Below, in pieces: positions 7,171-16,009 of a stretch of 64,000 nucleotides of DNA. Every line of letters starts with the position of its first letter. The first letter of the stretch is position 1. The notes below the pieces were generated by a model that was not told the DNA's origin, did not search any database, and saw only the letters and a list, made by a program, of their open reading frames with translations. Both the position numbers and the translations under genes were made by a program. This DNA comes from Humibacter sp049446075 (GTDB lineage Bacteria; Actinomycetota; Actinomycetes; Actinomycetales; Microbacteriaceae): NCBI RefSeq assembly GCF_049446075.1, contig NZ_JBMSEB010000001.1, forward strand, positions 2,604,001 through 2,668,000. The letters run 5' to 3'.

Positions 7171-7887
7171 TCAGAGGTCGCGCCGTCCCCGGATGCGGCC
7201 GACCCACACCACAAGCGCGCCGACGGCGGCGATCCCGACGGCGATCCCGATCACGTAGGCGATGGCCCCGCCGTACCCACCCGTGGTCGGTGAATTCGGG
7301 TCTAGGAACGGGTAGGGATACCACGAGGCGCCACCCGTCGCCGGGTTGGTCACGAGCGGGCCACGCACCATCGTGTAGACGACCCAGACCAGCGGGAAGA
7401 TCAGAGTCAAGGCGATGGCGCCCCAGCCCAGGCACCTGCGCCGCGGCCCGACGAACAGGTCGATGAGCAGGAAGATGGGCGCGATGACGTGCAGCACCTC
7501 GTTCGACCACGGCACGGTCGTTCCCTGCGGCAGCTCGATCCCGCGCAGCAGAGTGTTGTAGACGATGCCGGTGATCCCCATGTAGGTCGTGACGCACGCG
7601 AGCGAGATGGCGAGCGAGCGCGGCTCGGGCGAGGCATCCGTGCGGCCACGCAGGCAGAACCACACGACGGCCCACAGCATCACGGCCACCGTGAGCACGT
7701 TGGAGAGGATCGTGAAGAAGCTGAAGAAGTTCGTCACGGTCGTCGCCACGTCACGGTGGTGTGTCACCGCTCCGCCGAACGTGGTGACGGCTTGAGCGAT
7801 GATGGCGGCAGCGACCACGACGGCGATGGCGGCACGCAGCGCCGTCCACGTCCAGGTCCATGCGGGGGTGCGCAGCATGGACCACAC
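7171..7887 (-). CDS. Pr6Pr family integral membrane protein
   Basis: A 238-residue protein with about six hydrophobic segments. The conserved features GIVYNTLLRG, a loop ending WSNEVLHVIAPIFLLIDLF, and WYPYPFLDP are typical of the Pr6Pr family (a six-helix membrane protein group with an unassigned role in actinobacteria and firmicutes). The ATG at 7887 is used; ATG at 7878 (MLRTPAW) is an alternative. It stands alone between the terminator at 7109-7146 and the PAP2 gene, which is transcribed the same way and ends 50 bp upstream. No function beyond membrane location can be given. Confidence 0.8.
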   Translation of the reverse strand: MWSMLRTPAWTWTWTALRAAIAVVVAAAIIAQAVTTFGGAVTHHRDVATTVTNFFSFFTILSNVLTVAVMLWAVVWFCLRGRTDASPEPRSLAISLACVTTYMGITGIVYNTLLRGIELPQGTTVPWSNEVLHVIAPIFLLIDLFVGPRRRCLGWGAIALTLIFPLVWVVYTMVRGPLVTNPATGGASWYPYPFLDPNSPTTGGYGGAIAYVIGIAVGIAAVGALVVWVGRIRGRRDL

Positions 7888-7936
7888 CCTATTGGAGACC
7901 GGCCGCGCCCCGAGATGTAGTCGAGCGGATGCCGCC

Positions 7937-8644
7937 TCAGCCTTGCGAAGCCGGCGCGGGTGAACGTCGCCTGAGCCTGGGCGCGAGGATTCTCACGCAC
8001 AGGTTCCACAACCAGCCGATCAGCAGCGCGCCGGCCGTACCGGCGAGCAGCGCACCGAGGATGTCTGTCGGGTAGTGCGCGCCGACGTACAACCTCGACC
8101 ATGCGGTCACCGCCACGAAGAGGATGCCCGCCACGGCCACCACGATGCGCGTCACCGTGCCGCGCGCCACCGTGAGCACCGCGATGGTGAGCGTGACGGC
8201 GAACACGGTGTGCCCGCTCGGATAGCTCAGGGTCGCGTGCGTGACGTTGAGCTGGTGCGAGACCGCGCTCAACGGCGGCCGGAGCTCGCCGACGATCGCC
8301 TTCGGCGCCAGACACAGCACCCACCCGGCGCCGGCTATGACCACAGCCGCCAGGGCGCGAAGCCACGAGGAGAGCAGTCCTATCACGACAGCGACTACGA
8401 CCAGGATGACCGCGACGACGACGACCGAGTCGAGCCTGTCCAGCGCCTTGGCCAGGGCGTCGTGCAGCGGGCTGTGCGCCGCGTTCAACGCGCGGTCGAC
8501 GCTGAGCTGTGCTGTAAGCCACGGCTGGGCGGCCTTGGCGCCGAAGCCCAACGCGAAGGTCGCAGCCCAGAGCACGATGGCGATGAGCAGCGCGCCTGGC
8601 GGCAACGACACGAGCGGAGTGGGTTTGGTCCGATGCGCCGACAT
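7937..8644 (-). CDS. PAP2 family phosphatase
   Basis: A 235-residue membrane phosphatase of the type 2 phosphatidic acid phosphatase family. The three family motifs are visible: KAIVGELRP (KX6RP), PSGH, and SRLYVGAHYPTD (SRX5HX3D), with catalytic His residues in the second and third. Several hydrophobic helices flank them. Such proteins dephosphorylate lipid phosphates or undecaprenyl pyrophosphate on the outer face of the membrane. The gene precedes the Pr6Pr gene on the same strand. The exact lipid substrate is not determined by sequence. Confidence 0.92.
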   Translation of the reverse strand: MSAHRTKPTPLVSLPPGALLIAIVLWAATFALGFGAKAAQPWLTAQLSVDRALNAAHSPLHDALAKALDRLDSVVVVAVILVVVAVVIGLLSSWLRALAAVVIAGAGWVLCLAPKAIVGELRPPLSAVSHQLNVTHATLSYPSGHTVFAVTLTIAVLTVARGTVTRIVVAVAGILFVAVTAWSRLYVGAHYPTDILGALLAGTAGALLIGWLWNLCVRILAPRLRRRSPAPASQG

Positions 8645-8722
8645 TGGGCCAGTCTGTCCGGTCTCGGCTGCGAAGACCCGCTTGGACGTGCCGTCAGCCG
8701 CTGTGAGTTCCCACAGGACGCG

Positions 8723-9331
8723 TCATGCGCCGGATGTGCTCGGCGTGCCCTCGTCTGTGCTCGCCGTGCTCGACGAGTCACCGGTCCCGACGTCGGTGCT
8801 CTGCTCGTCGGTGCTCTTCTGGCCCGTGCTCTGCTCGTCCGCGGCTCGTTCCGGTGCTAGGCGCCTGCCCGCCTCGATGGCGAGCGTAGAACCGATCACG
8901 CCCGCGACGAGGGCGAACACCGCCCAGCCGGCGCCCCATTTCGAGCGACCGAACAGGGCGTCGACGGATGCCTTGCCCGGCCTCTCCGCTAGCAGCAGCG
9001 CGGAGGCCGCCATCACGAGATTGAACTCGTAGCCGCCCTTGGTGTTCCAGATGCCGTTCTGGGCATGCACCTTTCGCACGGCCGTCGCCATGGTGGCGAT
9101 GAGCCCGGCGGATGCCAGCGGCGTCGCGGCTCCAAGCGCGAGAGCAGCACCTCCGGCAGTCTCGGCGAGCGCGGCCGTCCGGGCCTGCAGCTTGGCGGGA
9201 TGCATGCCGAGGGCATCCATCGTCTTCTCGGTGTTCTCGATGCCACCGCCGCCGAAGCGGTGGGTCAGCTTCTGCAGCCCGTGCCCGACGAACAGCAGGC
9301 CGACGACGATTCTCAGAATGAACGTGCCCAT
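8723..9331 (-). CDS. DoxX family membrane protein with Ser/Thr/Asp-rich tail
   Basis: A 202-residue DoxX-like membrane protein. It opens with LRIVVGLLFVGHGLQKLTHRFGGGG and carries four hydrophobic segments up to about residue 150. The last 45 residues are a low-complexity tail of repeated (D)EQST and STD elements, made by short DNA repeats at about 8750-8850. DoxX proteins are small quinone-linked or thiol-stress membrane proteins, and their role varies. The start ATG at 9331 has GGAGGGG about 8 bases upstream. Two 11-bp direct repeats at 9358-9386 upstream could be a regulator site. The gene is divergent from msrA, so a redox-stress role is plausible. Confidence 0.88.
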   Translation of the reverse strand: MGTFILRIVVGLLFVGHGLQKLTHRFGGGGIENTEKTMDALGMHPAKLQARTAALAETAGGAALALGAATPLASAGLIATMATAVRKVHAQNGIWNTKGGYEFNLVMAASALLLAERPGKASVDALFGRSKWGAGWAVFALVAGVIGSTLAIEAGRRLAPERAADEQSTGQKSTDEQSTDVGTGDSSSTASTDEGTPSTSGA

Positions 9332-9357
9332 GATCGATCCCCTCCGATTCGAGCCGG

Positions 9358-9386
9358 CGTTCTGTTCTCAACCCACGTTCTGTTCT
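9358..9386. promoter_or_regulatory. Two direct repeats upstream of the DoxX gene
   Basis: CGTTCTGTTCT occurs at 9358-9368 and again at 9376-9386, an 18-bp period, in the divergent region between the DoxX gene and msrA. The two sites lie on one face of the helix to within about a third of a turn. They may bind a regulator. Confidence 0.35.
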
Positions 9387-9549
9387 ATACGTCTGCCCCG
9401 GACTTGTACACGGCACTGCTCACAGCGATCTCGCAGCCAGGAGCCGGGCATCCGGGAACTTAGCAGCCACCGGGCTTGTTCCTATCAGTGCATGGAGTTG
9501 TCGGACCATCGGGCCGACAATGAGAGAGCAACGAAGAGGAGACCACGTC

Positions 9550-10113
9550 ATGAGCACAGAGGCCGTGAGCAGCCAGTCCACGAGCAATCGACCGACCAGG
9601 ACCGAGCGGGCGATACTCGCGGGCGGATGCTTCTGGGGAGCGCAGGAACTGCTCCGCAAGAAGCCGGGCGTGATCTCAACGCGCACCGGATACTCCGGAG
9701 ACCCGAACACCCCGAACGCCACCTACCGCCGCCACGGCGACCACGCGGAGTCGGTGGAGATCATCTTCGACCCGGACGTGATCAGCTACCGCGAGGTGCT
9801 GGAGTTCTTCTTCCAGATTCACGACCCGTCGACCAAGAACCGTCAGGGCAACGACATCGGGCGCAGCTACCGCTCCGCGATCTTCTACACCTCGCCGGAG
9901 CAGGAGCGCGTGGCGCGTGAGACGATCGCCGACGTCGACGCGTCTGGACTGTGGCCAGGCAAGGTCGTGACCGAGGTCGAGCCTGCCGGTGCGTTCTGGG
10001 AGGCCGAGGAGGAGCACCAGGACTACCTGCAGAAGTACCCGCAGGGCTACACCTGCCACTGGGTGCGCCCGAACTGGCGTCTTCCCCGTCGTCAGGCCGC
10101 GCAGACGGCGTAA
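9550..10113 (+). CDS. msrA: Peptide methionine sulfoxide reductase MsrA
   Basis: A 187-residue cytosolic enzyme that reduces methionine-S-sulfoxide in proteins using thioredoxin. The active-site motif GGCFWG is at 25-30 with catalytic Cys27, followed by TGYSGD, the HAESVEIIFDP block, and EEEHQDYLQKYPQGY near residues 155-170. The ATG at 9550 follows GAAGAGGAGACC, which decides the start over the in-frame upstream TTG/GTG codons. Length and domain structure are normal for the family. The gene stands alone, divergent from the DoxX gene and convergent with the sugar-acid operon. Confidence 0.96.
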   Translation: MSTEAVSSQSTSNRPTRTERAILAGGCFWGAQELLRKKPGVISTRTGYSGDPNTPNATYRRHGDHAESVEIIFDPDVISYREVLEFFFQIHDPSTKNRQGNDIGRSYRSAIFYTSPEQERVARETIADVDASGLWPGKVVTEVEPAGAFWEAEEEHQDYLQKYPQGYTCHWVRPNWRLPRRQAAQTA

Positions 10114-10131
10114 TGGCCGGCGGCGCCGGCG

Positions 10132-10146
10132 GGGCTGGGCCAGCCC
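10132..10146. terminator. Short hairpin between msrA and the sugar-acid operon
   Basis: GGGCTGGGCCAGCCC is a self-complementary stretch in the 43-bp gap between converging genes. It is weak and has no T-tract; a termination role is inferred from position only. Confidence 0.3.
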
Positions 10147-10156
10147 GAGTCGCCGC

Positions 10157-11308
10157 TCACCACTCGGCATACCCGCCGTCGGCGCCGGACAGGACGGGAG
10201 AGTTCTCGGTCTTCGGGTCCGGCGGCGCTGCGGCAGCGGCTCGCACGGCATCCTCGTCGACCTCCACGCCGAGCCCCGGCCCGGTCGGTGGCAGCACGTA
10301 ACCGTTCTCGAACCGGAACGGCGTGCTCGCGATGAACCGCTGCCAGGGATGCCCACCCGACTCGTGCACCGCGAGCGGAGACTCCTGGATGAGAAAGTTG
10401 TCGATCGCCAGATCGATCTGCAGGCACGCGGCGAAGGCGAGCGGGCCCGTAGCGCAATGGGGTGCGAGGTGAACGCCGTGCACGCCGGCATAAGAGGCGA
10501 TCCGCATCACCTCGCTGATGCCGTGAGCATGGGCGAGGTCCGGCTGCAGAACTGCGATGCCGGTGCCGATCACATCCGAGACCTCCCAGCGGTCGTAGAG
10601 GCGTTCGCCTGTCGCTATCGGGATGCTCGTCGAAGCGCAGATCCGACGCAGCTCGCGCTGCAATTCGGGCGGCTGCGTCTCTTCGACGAAGAGCGGATCG
10701 ATGGTCTGCAGTCGGTCGAGGAGTCGCCTGGCAGCGGGCACGGAGAACCTGCCGTGCAGGTCGAATGCGAGATCCACGCCCCTGCCGACCGCTTCGCGCA
10801 TGGCTGACCACTTATCGACGAGGGCATCGAGTATGGCGGGGGACTCGAGGTACCGCACCGGTGGTGCGGGAGCCAGCTTCAGCGCGGTGTAACCGGCAGC
10901 CACGAGTTCTCGAGCCCTGTGCACCATCTGTTCGATCGGCGCCTCATGCACAGACGTGTAGACGCGCACCCGGTCCCTGGTCGGTCCGCCGAGCAGCTCG
11001 TACACGGGAACGCCCAGCGCCTTGCCCTTGAGGTCCCACAGTGCCTGGTCGATACCCGCCACCGCCGAACCGAGCACCGGCCCCCCGCGGTAGAAGCCGC
11101 CCTTGCGCAGCCGCTGCCAGAGCAACTCGATGCGGCGGGCATCCTCGCCGAGAAGGATGTCTGCGAGCTCGCCCACGGCCGCCTCGACAGTGCGCGAGCG
11201 GCTCTCCAGTGTCGCTTCGCCCCAGCCGACGAGCCCGGAGTCTGTCCCGATACGGACGAGGCAGAAGCGCTGGGAGACCCGCAGTGTCTCGACCGAAGTG
11301 ATGCGCAT
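10157..11308 (-). CDS. Enolase-superfamily dehydratase, galactonate dehydratase-like
   Basis: A 383-residue protein of the mandelate racemase/muconate lactonizing enzyme subgroup, closest in motif to D-galactonate dehydratase (DgoD). Visible elements are the capping domain with GIDQALWDLKGKALGVPVYELLGG, the metal and catalytic segment DLHGRF, EETQPPE, GERLYDRWE, and the base segment VHLAPHCATGPLAFAAC. In this family Asp/Glu at the ends of barrel strands bind Mg2+ and the His pair drives dehydration of a sugar acid to a 2-keto-3-deoxy acid. It is the last gene of the operon, its ATG overlapping the preceding permease stop (TGATG). The exact sugar acid is unknown. Confidence 0.88.
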   Translation of the reverse strand: MRITSVETLRVSQRFCLVRIGTDSGLVGWGEATLESRSRTVEAAVGELADILLGEDARRIELLWQRLRKGGFYRGGPVLGSAVAGIDQALWDLKGKALGVPVYELLGGPTRDRVRVYTSVHEAPIEQMVHRARELVAAGYTALKLAPAPPVRYLESPAILDALVDKWSAMREAVGRGVDLAFDLHGRFSVPAARRLLDRLQTIDPLFVEETQPPELQRELRRICASTSIPIATGERLYDRWEVSDVIGTGIAVLQPDLAHAHGISEVMRIASYAGVHGVHLAPHCATGPLAFAACLQIDLAIDNFLIQESPLAVHESGGHPWQRFIASTPFRFENGYVLPPTGPGLGVEVDEDAVRAAAAAPPDPKTENSPVLSGADGGYAEW

Positions 11309-12222
11309 CAGCCCTTCACGGCTCCGCTGTTGCCGGCCGCCCGCAGGATGTCGCGCTGGAAGATCATGAACAACGCGACGGGCACGAGCACCGAGACGAA
11401 CAGCACGGCCATGAACTGGGCGAGAGGCATGGTGTGCGAGAGCGACGGCAGCACCACCGAGATGGGCTGAGACGCAGGGTCTGGGAGGGCGAGAAGGGGC
11501 CACAGGAAGTCCTTGTAGCTCCCGATTGCGCTCAGCAGCGCGACCACTCCGATGACCGGGCGGGACAACGGAAGCACGAGTGAGAAGAAGATCCGGAACG
11601 GGCCCGCGCCGTCGATGCGTGCAGCCTCGAAGATCTCACCAGGGATGCTTGCGAAGAATCGCTGCACGAGCAGGATGTTGAAGGCGCTCGCCGCGGCCGG
11701 GAACCACACGGCCGGGTACGTGCCGAGCAGGCCCAGATCGTTCACCGTGAGGTAGAGCGAGACCAGCGAGATCACGCCGGGGATGAAGAGCGTTGCGAGC
11801 ACTGCGACGAACACGACCCTGCCGTACTTCGGCTTCAGCACGGCGAGGCCGTATCCGCCCGTCGTCGCGACGATGAGGGCCAGGATGGTCGAGCCGCCAA
11901 CGGTCCACAGGGTGTTGAGGAAGTACGTTCCGAAGTTCACCTTCGCCCACGCCTGGCTGAAGTTCTCCCAGTGCAGCCCGGTCGGCCACAGCGAGAACGG
12001 ATTGGCGAGGATCTCGTTCGACGTGGAGGTGGCCGCCTTGAACAGCCAGACGAGCGGCCCGACGCACGCGATCGTGACGGCGACGAGCAGCACGACGGTC
12101 AGCACCAGGATGACGATGCGCGGAGCTCGCCGCTTCTTGTCCAGCGCCGAGACGATGCTCCGTTCGCCGGTCTCGAACGCCTGACGGCGACGGATGCGGG
12201 GTTGGTCGATGACGCGGCTCAT
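11308..12222 (-). CDS. Carbohydrate ABC transporter permease (MalG type)
   Basis: A 304-residue inner-membrane permease of the CUT1 sugar importer class with about six helices. The cytoplasmic coupling motif EAARIDGAGPFRIFFSLVLP is at about 205-225 and contacts the ATPase. The N-terminal 40 residues are polar and basic. Its stop overlaps the dehydratase start and its own ATG overlaps the stop of the partner permease (ATGA), so the three genes are translationally coupled. No ATP-binding subunit is encoded in the operon; a shared MsiK-like ATPase elsewhere is likely, as in other actinobacteria. Confidence 0.94.
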   Translation of the reverse strand: MSRVIDQPRIRRRQAFETGERSIVSALDKKRRAPRIVILVLTVVLLVAVTIACVGPLVWLFKAATSTSNEILANPFSLWPTGLHWENFSQAWAKVNFGTYFLNTLWTVGGSTILALIVATTGGYGLAVLKPKYGRVVFVAVLATLFIPGVISLVSLYLTVNDLGLLGTYPAVWFPAAASAFNILLVQRFFASIPGEIFEAARIDGAGPFRIFFSLVLPLSRPVIGVVALLSAIGSYKDFLWPLLALPDPASQPISVVLPSLSHTMPLAQFMAVLFVSVLVPVALFMIFQRDILRAAGNSGAVKG

Positions 12223-13235
12223 GAGTTGCTCCAGCGGCGGGTCAGGCGCAGGTAGACGAAGGAGAGGATGCCGAGACCGATCGCCAGCAGCACGCTCAGC
12301 GCGGTCGCCGTGCCGTAGTTCCCGGAGACGAATGCGTAGCGGAAGATCAGCATCAGGATCGTCAGGGTGTGGTTCTCGGGGCCGCCGCCGGTCATGACGT
12401 ACGGCTCGGTGAACACCTGGAAGGTGCCGATCAGCTGGAGAAGCAGCAGCACGAGGATGACGCCGCGCAGCTGCGGGAGGGTCACGTGCCAGATCCGCTT
12501 CCAGATGCCGGAGCCATCCACTTCGGCCGCGTCGTACAGCTCCGTCTGCACGCCCATGATGGTGGCCAGGTACACGATGGTCGCGGTGCCGAACGAGGCC
12601 CACGTCGCCTGCAGCACGATCGAGGGCATCGCGAGACCCGCACTGTTCAGCCACGGCAGCGGGCCAACCCCGAACCAGCTGAGCAGGGTGTTGAACACGC
12701 CGTGCGGACCTGGGTCGTAGAACGTCTGCCACAGCAGCACCGCCGCAACGGGCGGAAGGATGACGGGCAGATAGACGAACGCGGCCGCCAGCTGCCGGGA
12801 TCGCCTCAACTCCCCGATGGCCACGCCCAGCACGAGCGGAACGGGAAAGCCGATCACGAGCGCGAGCAGAGTGAACCAGGTGGTGTTCAGCACGGCGGTG
12901 GGTAGGAGCGGATCGCTCAGCACCTTTCCGAAGTTGTCGAACCAGATCCACTGCGTGGAGATGAAGTTGGTCTGCTCCATGCTCAGCGGCAGCGACCTGA
13001 GGATCGGCCACCAGCTGAACAGGGCGAACACGATGATCGTCGGCAGGAAGAAGACGAGCGTGGAGAGGCCGCCTGCGCGCACCCAGCGACGCACACGACC
13101 GCCTGATCTTCTCGCGGTCGAGGTGCGGACATCCGATGACGCGGGCCGGGAGATGCTCGTTCGGACTGCTGAGGCATCGGTTGCCTGGCGTCGTACGGTG
13201 GCGATCGTGCGAGCCGGCGGAGTTATTCGAGTCAT
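12219..13235 (-). CDS. Carbohydrate ABC transporter permease (MalF type)
   Basis: A 338-residue permease, partner of the one at 11308-12222. The first 55 residues are hydrophilic, rich in Arg, Ser and Thr, then helices begin at LVFFLPTIIVFALFSWWPIL. The coupling motif YDAAEVDGSGIWKRIWHVTLPQL is at about 240-262. It forms the heterodimeric membrane channel of a sugar or sugar-acid importer with the lipoprotein encoded upstream (13303-14661). A G+C-rich intercistronic hairpin separates it from that gene. Confidence 0.94.
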   Translation of the reverse strand: MTRITPPARTIATVRRQATDASAVRTSISRPASSDVRTSTARRSGGRVRRWVRAGGLSTLVFFLPTIIVFALFSWWPILRSLPLSMEQTNFISTQWIWFDNFGKVLSDPLLPTAVLNTTWFTLLALVIGFPVPLVLGVAIGELRRSRQLAAAFVYLPVILPPVAAVLLWQTFYDPGPHGVFNTLLSWFGVGPLPWLNSAGLAMPSIVLQATWASFGTATIVYLATIMGVQTELYDAAEVDGSGIWKRIWHVTLPQLRGVILVLLLLQLIGTFQVFTEPYVMTGGGPENHTLTILMLIFRYAFVSGNYGTATALSVLLAIGLGILSFVYLRLTRRWSNS

Positions 13236-13263
13236 CGGGTGAAACTCCCTGTAGATGGTGGAT

Positions 13264-13294
13264 GGCCCGCCCCCGGAGCATCCGAGGGCGGGCC
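13264..13294 (-). terminator. Intercistronic hairpin after the binding-protein gene
   Basis: GGCCCGCCC (13264-13272) and GGGCGGGCC (13286-13294) form a perfect 9-bp stem with a 13-base loop in the 67-bp gap between the binding-protein gene and the permeases. Such hairpins commonly stabilise the upstream message or reduce read-through, giving excess binding protein. Confidence 0.6.
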
Positions 13295-13302
13295 GAGTGG
13301 GA

Positions 13303-14661
13303 TCAGCCTCCGGCGACCGCAGACTGCGCCTGGGTCTGCGTGTTCTGCAGCAGCGAGTCGATGTTGGTGTCCTTGTTGGTGAGCACCGCCTGCACGACGT
13401 TGTCGAGGATGCCGTACACCTGTTGCGCCTGAGTCATCGGCTCGGGAACGAGGGGCAGCGTCGTGGTGGACGCCAGGTAGGCCTTGTAGTTCGCGCGCGG
13501 CACATTGATCTCGTCCTTGACCCAGCCGAGGTACCTGTCGTTCGTCGCGTTGTCGAACAGCTGAAGGCCGGGTGCCCCGACGGCGCTGCCGTCGGCGACG
13601 GACGCCTTGGCGGTCGAGACGGCCGTGGACTTGTCGAAGTACTGGCGGTAGTAGATCCAGTCGACGTACTTCAGTCCGGCGGTGATCTCCGCCTTCGTCG
13701 CCTTGGGCTTGAAGATCGCGATCGAGCCACCGCCGAGCGTGCCGAGGCCGCCCTTCTCCTGCGGCAGCGGCGCAAGGCCGAAGTCGTCCTTGTTCATCCC
13801 GTCGTTGGTGACCGCGAAGTTGTAGCCGTCGGAGCCGTTGACCATCATTCCCATGTTGCCTGCGGCCATCTGCTTGAAGACGTCGTCTTGGTTCAGCAGG
13901 AAGTTCGAGCCGAACGAGTTGTCGTCCCAGCGCATCTGCTGGTACAGCTCGAGAGCCTTCTTGGTAGCCGGGTTGTCGACCGTCGCCTTCTTGCCGTCGG
14001 CCGATTCGATGGTGTGGCCGAAGGCGTAGCTCAACGCGGTGAGTGACCAGCCGCCAGTGTTCTTCGTCGTCATGGCCGCGTAGCCCTGCACGCCGGTCTT
14101 CTCGGTGATGGCCTTGGCGTCTGCGCGCACCTCATCCCAGGTTGTGGGCGGCTTGTCCGGGTCCAGCCCCGCCTTGGTGAACAGGGCGCGGTTGTAGATC
14201 AACGCCATCGTGTAAGCGCCGATCGCAGCACCGTACGTCTTGCCGCCGGCCTGCGCCACCTTCGCCACGGTCGGGTTGACCTTGGATGCCTGGGGGTCGG
14301 CCTTGATCTCGCTCGTGATGTCGGCGACCTGGCCGCGCGCGATCAGCGACTGGATGTCGGTGAACGGAACGGAGATGACGTCGGGCATCTTGCCTGAGGC
14401 GACGAGTGCCTGGAAGGTCTGCGCGTCGTACTGCGTGGTGGTTGAGTTCACCTTGATGTTCGGGTTGGCCTTCTCGAAGTCGGCCACCTGCTTCTTGTAG
14501 ACCTTGAGCGCAGCAGTCTGATCGCTGGTCGGCTCGTTCCCGACCGTGATGGTGATCTTGCCGCCGTCGCCGGCGTTGTTGCTGCTGCACCCTGCCAGAC
14601 CGGCTCCGGCCATGGCGATGAGGGCAAGCGGGGCGATGGTTCGCCACAGCTTCTTCTTCAT
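13303..14661 (-). CDS. Sugar ABC transporter substrate-binding lipoprotein
   Basis: A 452-residue extracellular solute-binding protein, family 1 type. The signal peptide MKKKLWRTIAPLALIAMAGAG is followed by the lipobox LAGC with the modified Cys at 25, then a Ser/Asn-rich linker. The body has features of the family such as a glycine-rich segment before IAIFKPKATKAE and aromatic residues that would line the ligand pocket. It captures the substrate outside the membrane for the permeases at 11308-13235. It is transcribed after the two sugar-acid genes, 79 bp from the upstream dehydratase, which suggests the ligand is a sugar acid or a glycoside releasing one. Confidence 0.94.
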   Translation of the reverse strand: MKKKLWRTIAPLALIAMAGAGLAGCSSNNAGDGGKITITVGNEPTSDQTAALKVYKKQVADFEKANPNIKVNSTTTQYDAQTFQALVASGKMPDVISVPFTDIQSLIARGQVADITSEIKADPQASKVNPTVAKVAQAGGKTYGAAIGAYTMALIYNRALFTKAGLDPDKPPTTWDEVRADAKAITEKTGVQGYAAMTTKNTGGWSLTALSYAFGHTIESADGKKATVDNPATKKALELYQQMRWDDNSFGSNFLLNQDDVFKQMAAGNMGMMVNGSDGYNFAVTNDGMNKDDFGLAPLPQEKGGLGTLGGGSIAIFKPKATKAEITAGLKYVDWIYYRQYFDKSTAVSTAKASVADGSAVGAPGLQLFDNATNDRYLGWVKDEINVPRANYKAYLASTTTLPLVPEPMTQAQQVYGILDNVVQAVLTNKDTNIDSLLQNTQTQAQSAVAGG

Positions 14662-14740
14662 GATTCCTCACTTCGTTGTGGTGATTGCTTGGGTGGTGCT
14701 GATGTCTGTGCCGTCGGTGGGTTGCCGCCGGCACGTGGGT

Positions 14741-16009
14741 TCAGGGGGCGATCAGGCCGCCGTCCAGACCCCGGACCTTTGCCGCCCAGGCGTCGTGCCC
14801 GGACAGTTCGGGAGGGAACAGGGATGCCTCGCGCTCGTCGAGGTCGATCCCCCACCCCGGTGCGTCGTTGGGTCGAAGCCAGCCGTCTTCGATCCGCAGC
14901 GTTCCGGGGAAGACCGAGTGCACGGCATCCGGATAGTCATGGCCCTCTTGGATGCCGAACGCCGGGCTGGTGACGTCGAGCGCCACGTTCGCTGCGGCGC
15001 CGATCGGCGACGTGTCGCCCGGGGCGTGCCACGCCGTGCGAACGCCGACGAGCTCCGCGGCCGCGGCGATCTTGCGTGCGGGGGTGAGGCCGCCGAGATC
15101 CGAGACGTGTGATCGGATGTAGTCGACCCCGCCGCCCAGCACGAGCCGGGCCGCGTCGGTGACGGACGTCGTCAACTCGCCCACTGCGATGGGAACGGGC
15201 GAGTGCTCTCGCACCTCGGGCAGGCGATCCCAATGCTCGGGCGGCAGCACGTCTTCGAGGAAGAACAGTCGGTAGGGCTCGAGCGAACGGGCCAGCACGA
15301 CGGCCTGCTTGGGGCTGAGGCGCGAATGCACGTCGTGCAGCAGCTCGACGCCGTCGCCCATCCTGCTGCGTGCCGCCTCGAAAAGCCGTGGCACGGTGTA
15401 CAGGTACTCGGACGCGCTCCAGCCGCCAGGGTACGGCGCCCGCGGGTCGTTGATCTCGCGCGTCGGGCGGGCACCGTAGTGGCCGCCGCCCGGCTGACCG
15501 ACCTGGATGCGCACGTGCCGCAGTCCGCGTTCGCGAAGCTCTTCGGCGTGGTCGATGGCCTCGTCGATGGAGCCGCCGTCGGCGTGAAGGTAGGTGTCGG
15601 CTGCGGCACGCACCCGGCCCCCGAGCAGTTCGTATACCGGCAGACCGGCCCGCTTGCCTGCGATGTCCCACAGCGCCTGGTCGAGACCCGAGATCGCGTT
15701 GTTCCCCACCGGGCCCTCGCGCCAGTACGACGAGAACCTGGCAAGGCGCACGAGGTCTTCGATGTCGGCGGGATGCCGTCCGATCACGAGACGTGCGAGG
15801 TGATCCTCCACGTAGCTGACGACCGCGCGCCAGCGCTGGGTGAAGGTGGCGCAGCCGAGCCCGTAGAGCCCGTCGTCACTGGTCGTCACCTTGACGATGA
15901 CCAGCGGGATGCCCTCCGGCGCGGTCGCGATGGCCCGCACGCCGGTGATGCGCAGGTCGTCCCGTGACGGCCACGGTGCCGCGAAGGGCGAGGCGGGGAT
16001 CTCGTTCAC
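14741..16009 (-). CDS. Enolase-superfamily dehydratase, RspA/mannonate dehydratase-like
   Basis: A 422-residue enolase-superfamily protein starting at a GTG that overlaps the epimerase stop (GTGA). Motifs include GNNAISGLDQALWDIAGKRA, LLHDVHSRLSPKQA, LEPYRLFFLEDVLPPEHW, AVGELTTS, RSHVSDLGGL and AWHAPGDTSPIGAAAN. The HDVHSRL and WHAPGDTSP segments match the RspA/ManD subgroup, which dehydrates D-mannonate or D-gluconate to 2-keto-3-deoxygluconate, though many members have weak or unknown activity. Together with the DgoD-like enzyme at the other end of the operon it suggests that two different sugar acids, or two epimers, are handled. Confidence 0.88.
   Translation of the reverse strand: MNEIPASPFAAPWPSRDDLRITGVRAIATAPEGIPLVIVKVTTSDDGLYGLGCATFTQRWRAVVSYVEDHLARLVIGRHPADIEDLVRLARFSSYWREGPVGNNAISGLDQALWDIAGKRAGLPVYELLGGRVRAAADTYLHADGGSIDEAIDHAEELRERGLRHVRIQVGQPGGGHYGARPTREINDPRAPYPGGWSASEYLYTVPRLFEAARSRMGDGVELLHDVHSRLSPKQAVVLARSLEPYRLFFLEDVLPPEHWDRLPEVREHSPVPIAVGELTTSVTDAARLVLGGGVDYIRSHVSDLGGLTPARKIAAAAELVGVRTAWHAPGDTSPIGAAANVALDVTSPAFGIQEGHDYPDAVHSVFPGTLRIEDGWLRPNDAPGWGIDLDEREASLFPPELSGHDAWAAKVRGLDGGLIAP

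Noticed and set aside
9013..9246. Additional small frames within and across the DoxX gene
   Set aside because: They overlap the well-supported DoxX frame and lack ribosome sites.
10157..11503. A longer dehydratase frame with a 65-residue N-terminal extension
   Set aside because: The extension overlaps the permease gene in another frame. The ATG at 11308 overlapping the permease stop and beginning RITSVETLRV is the family start.
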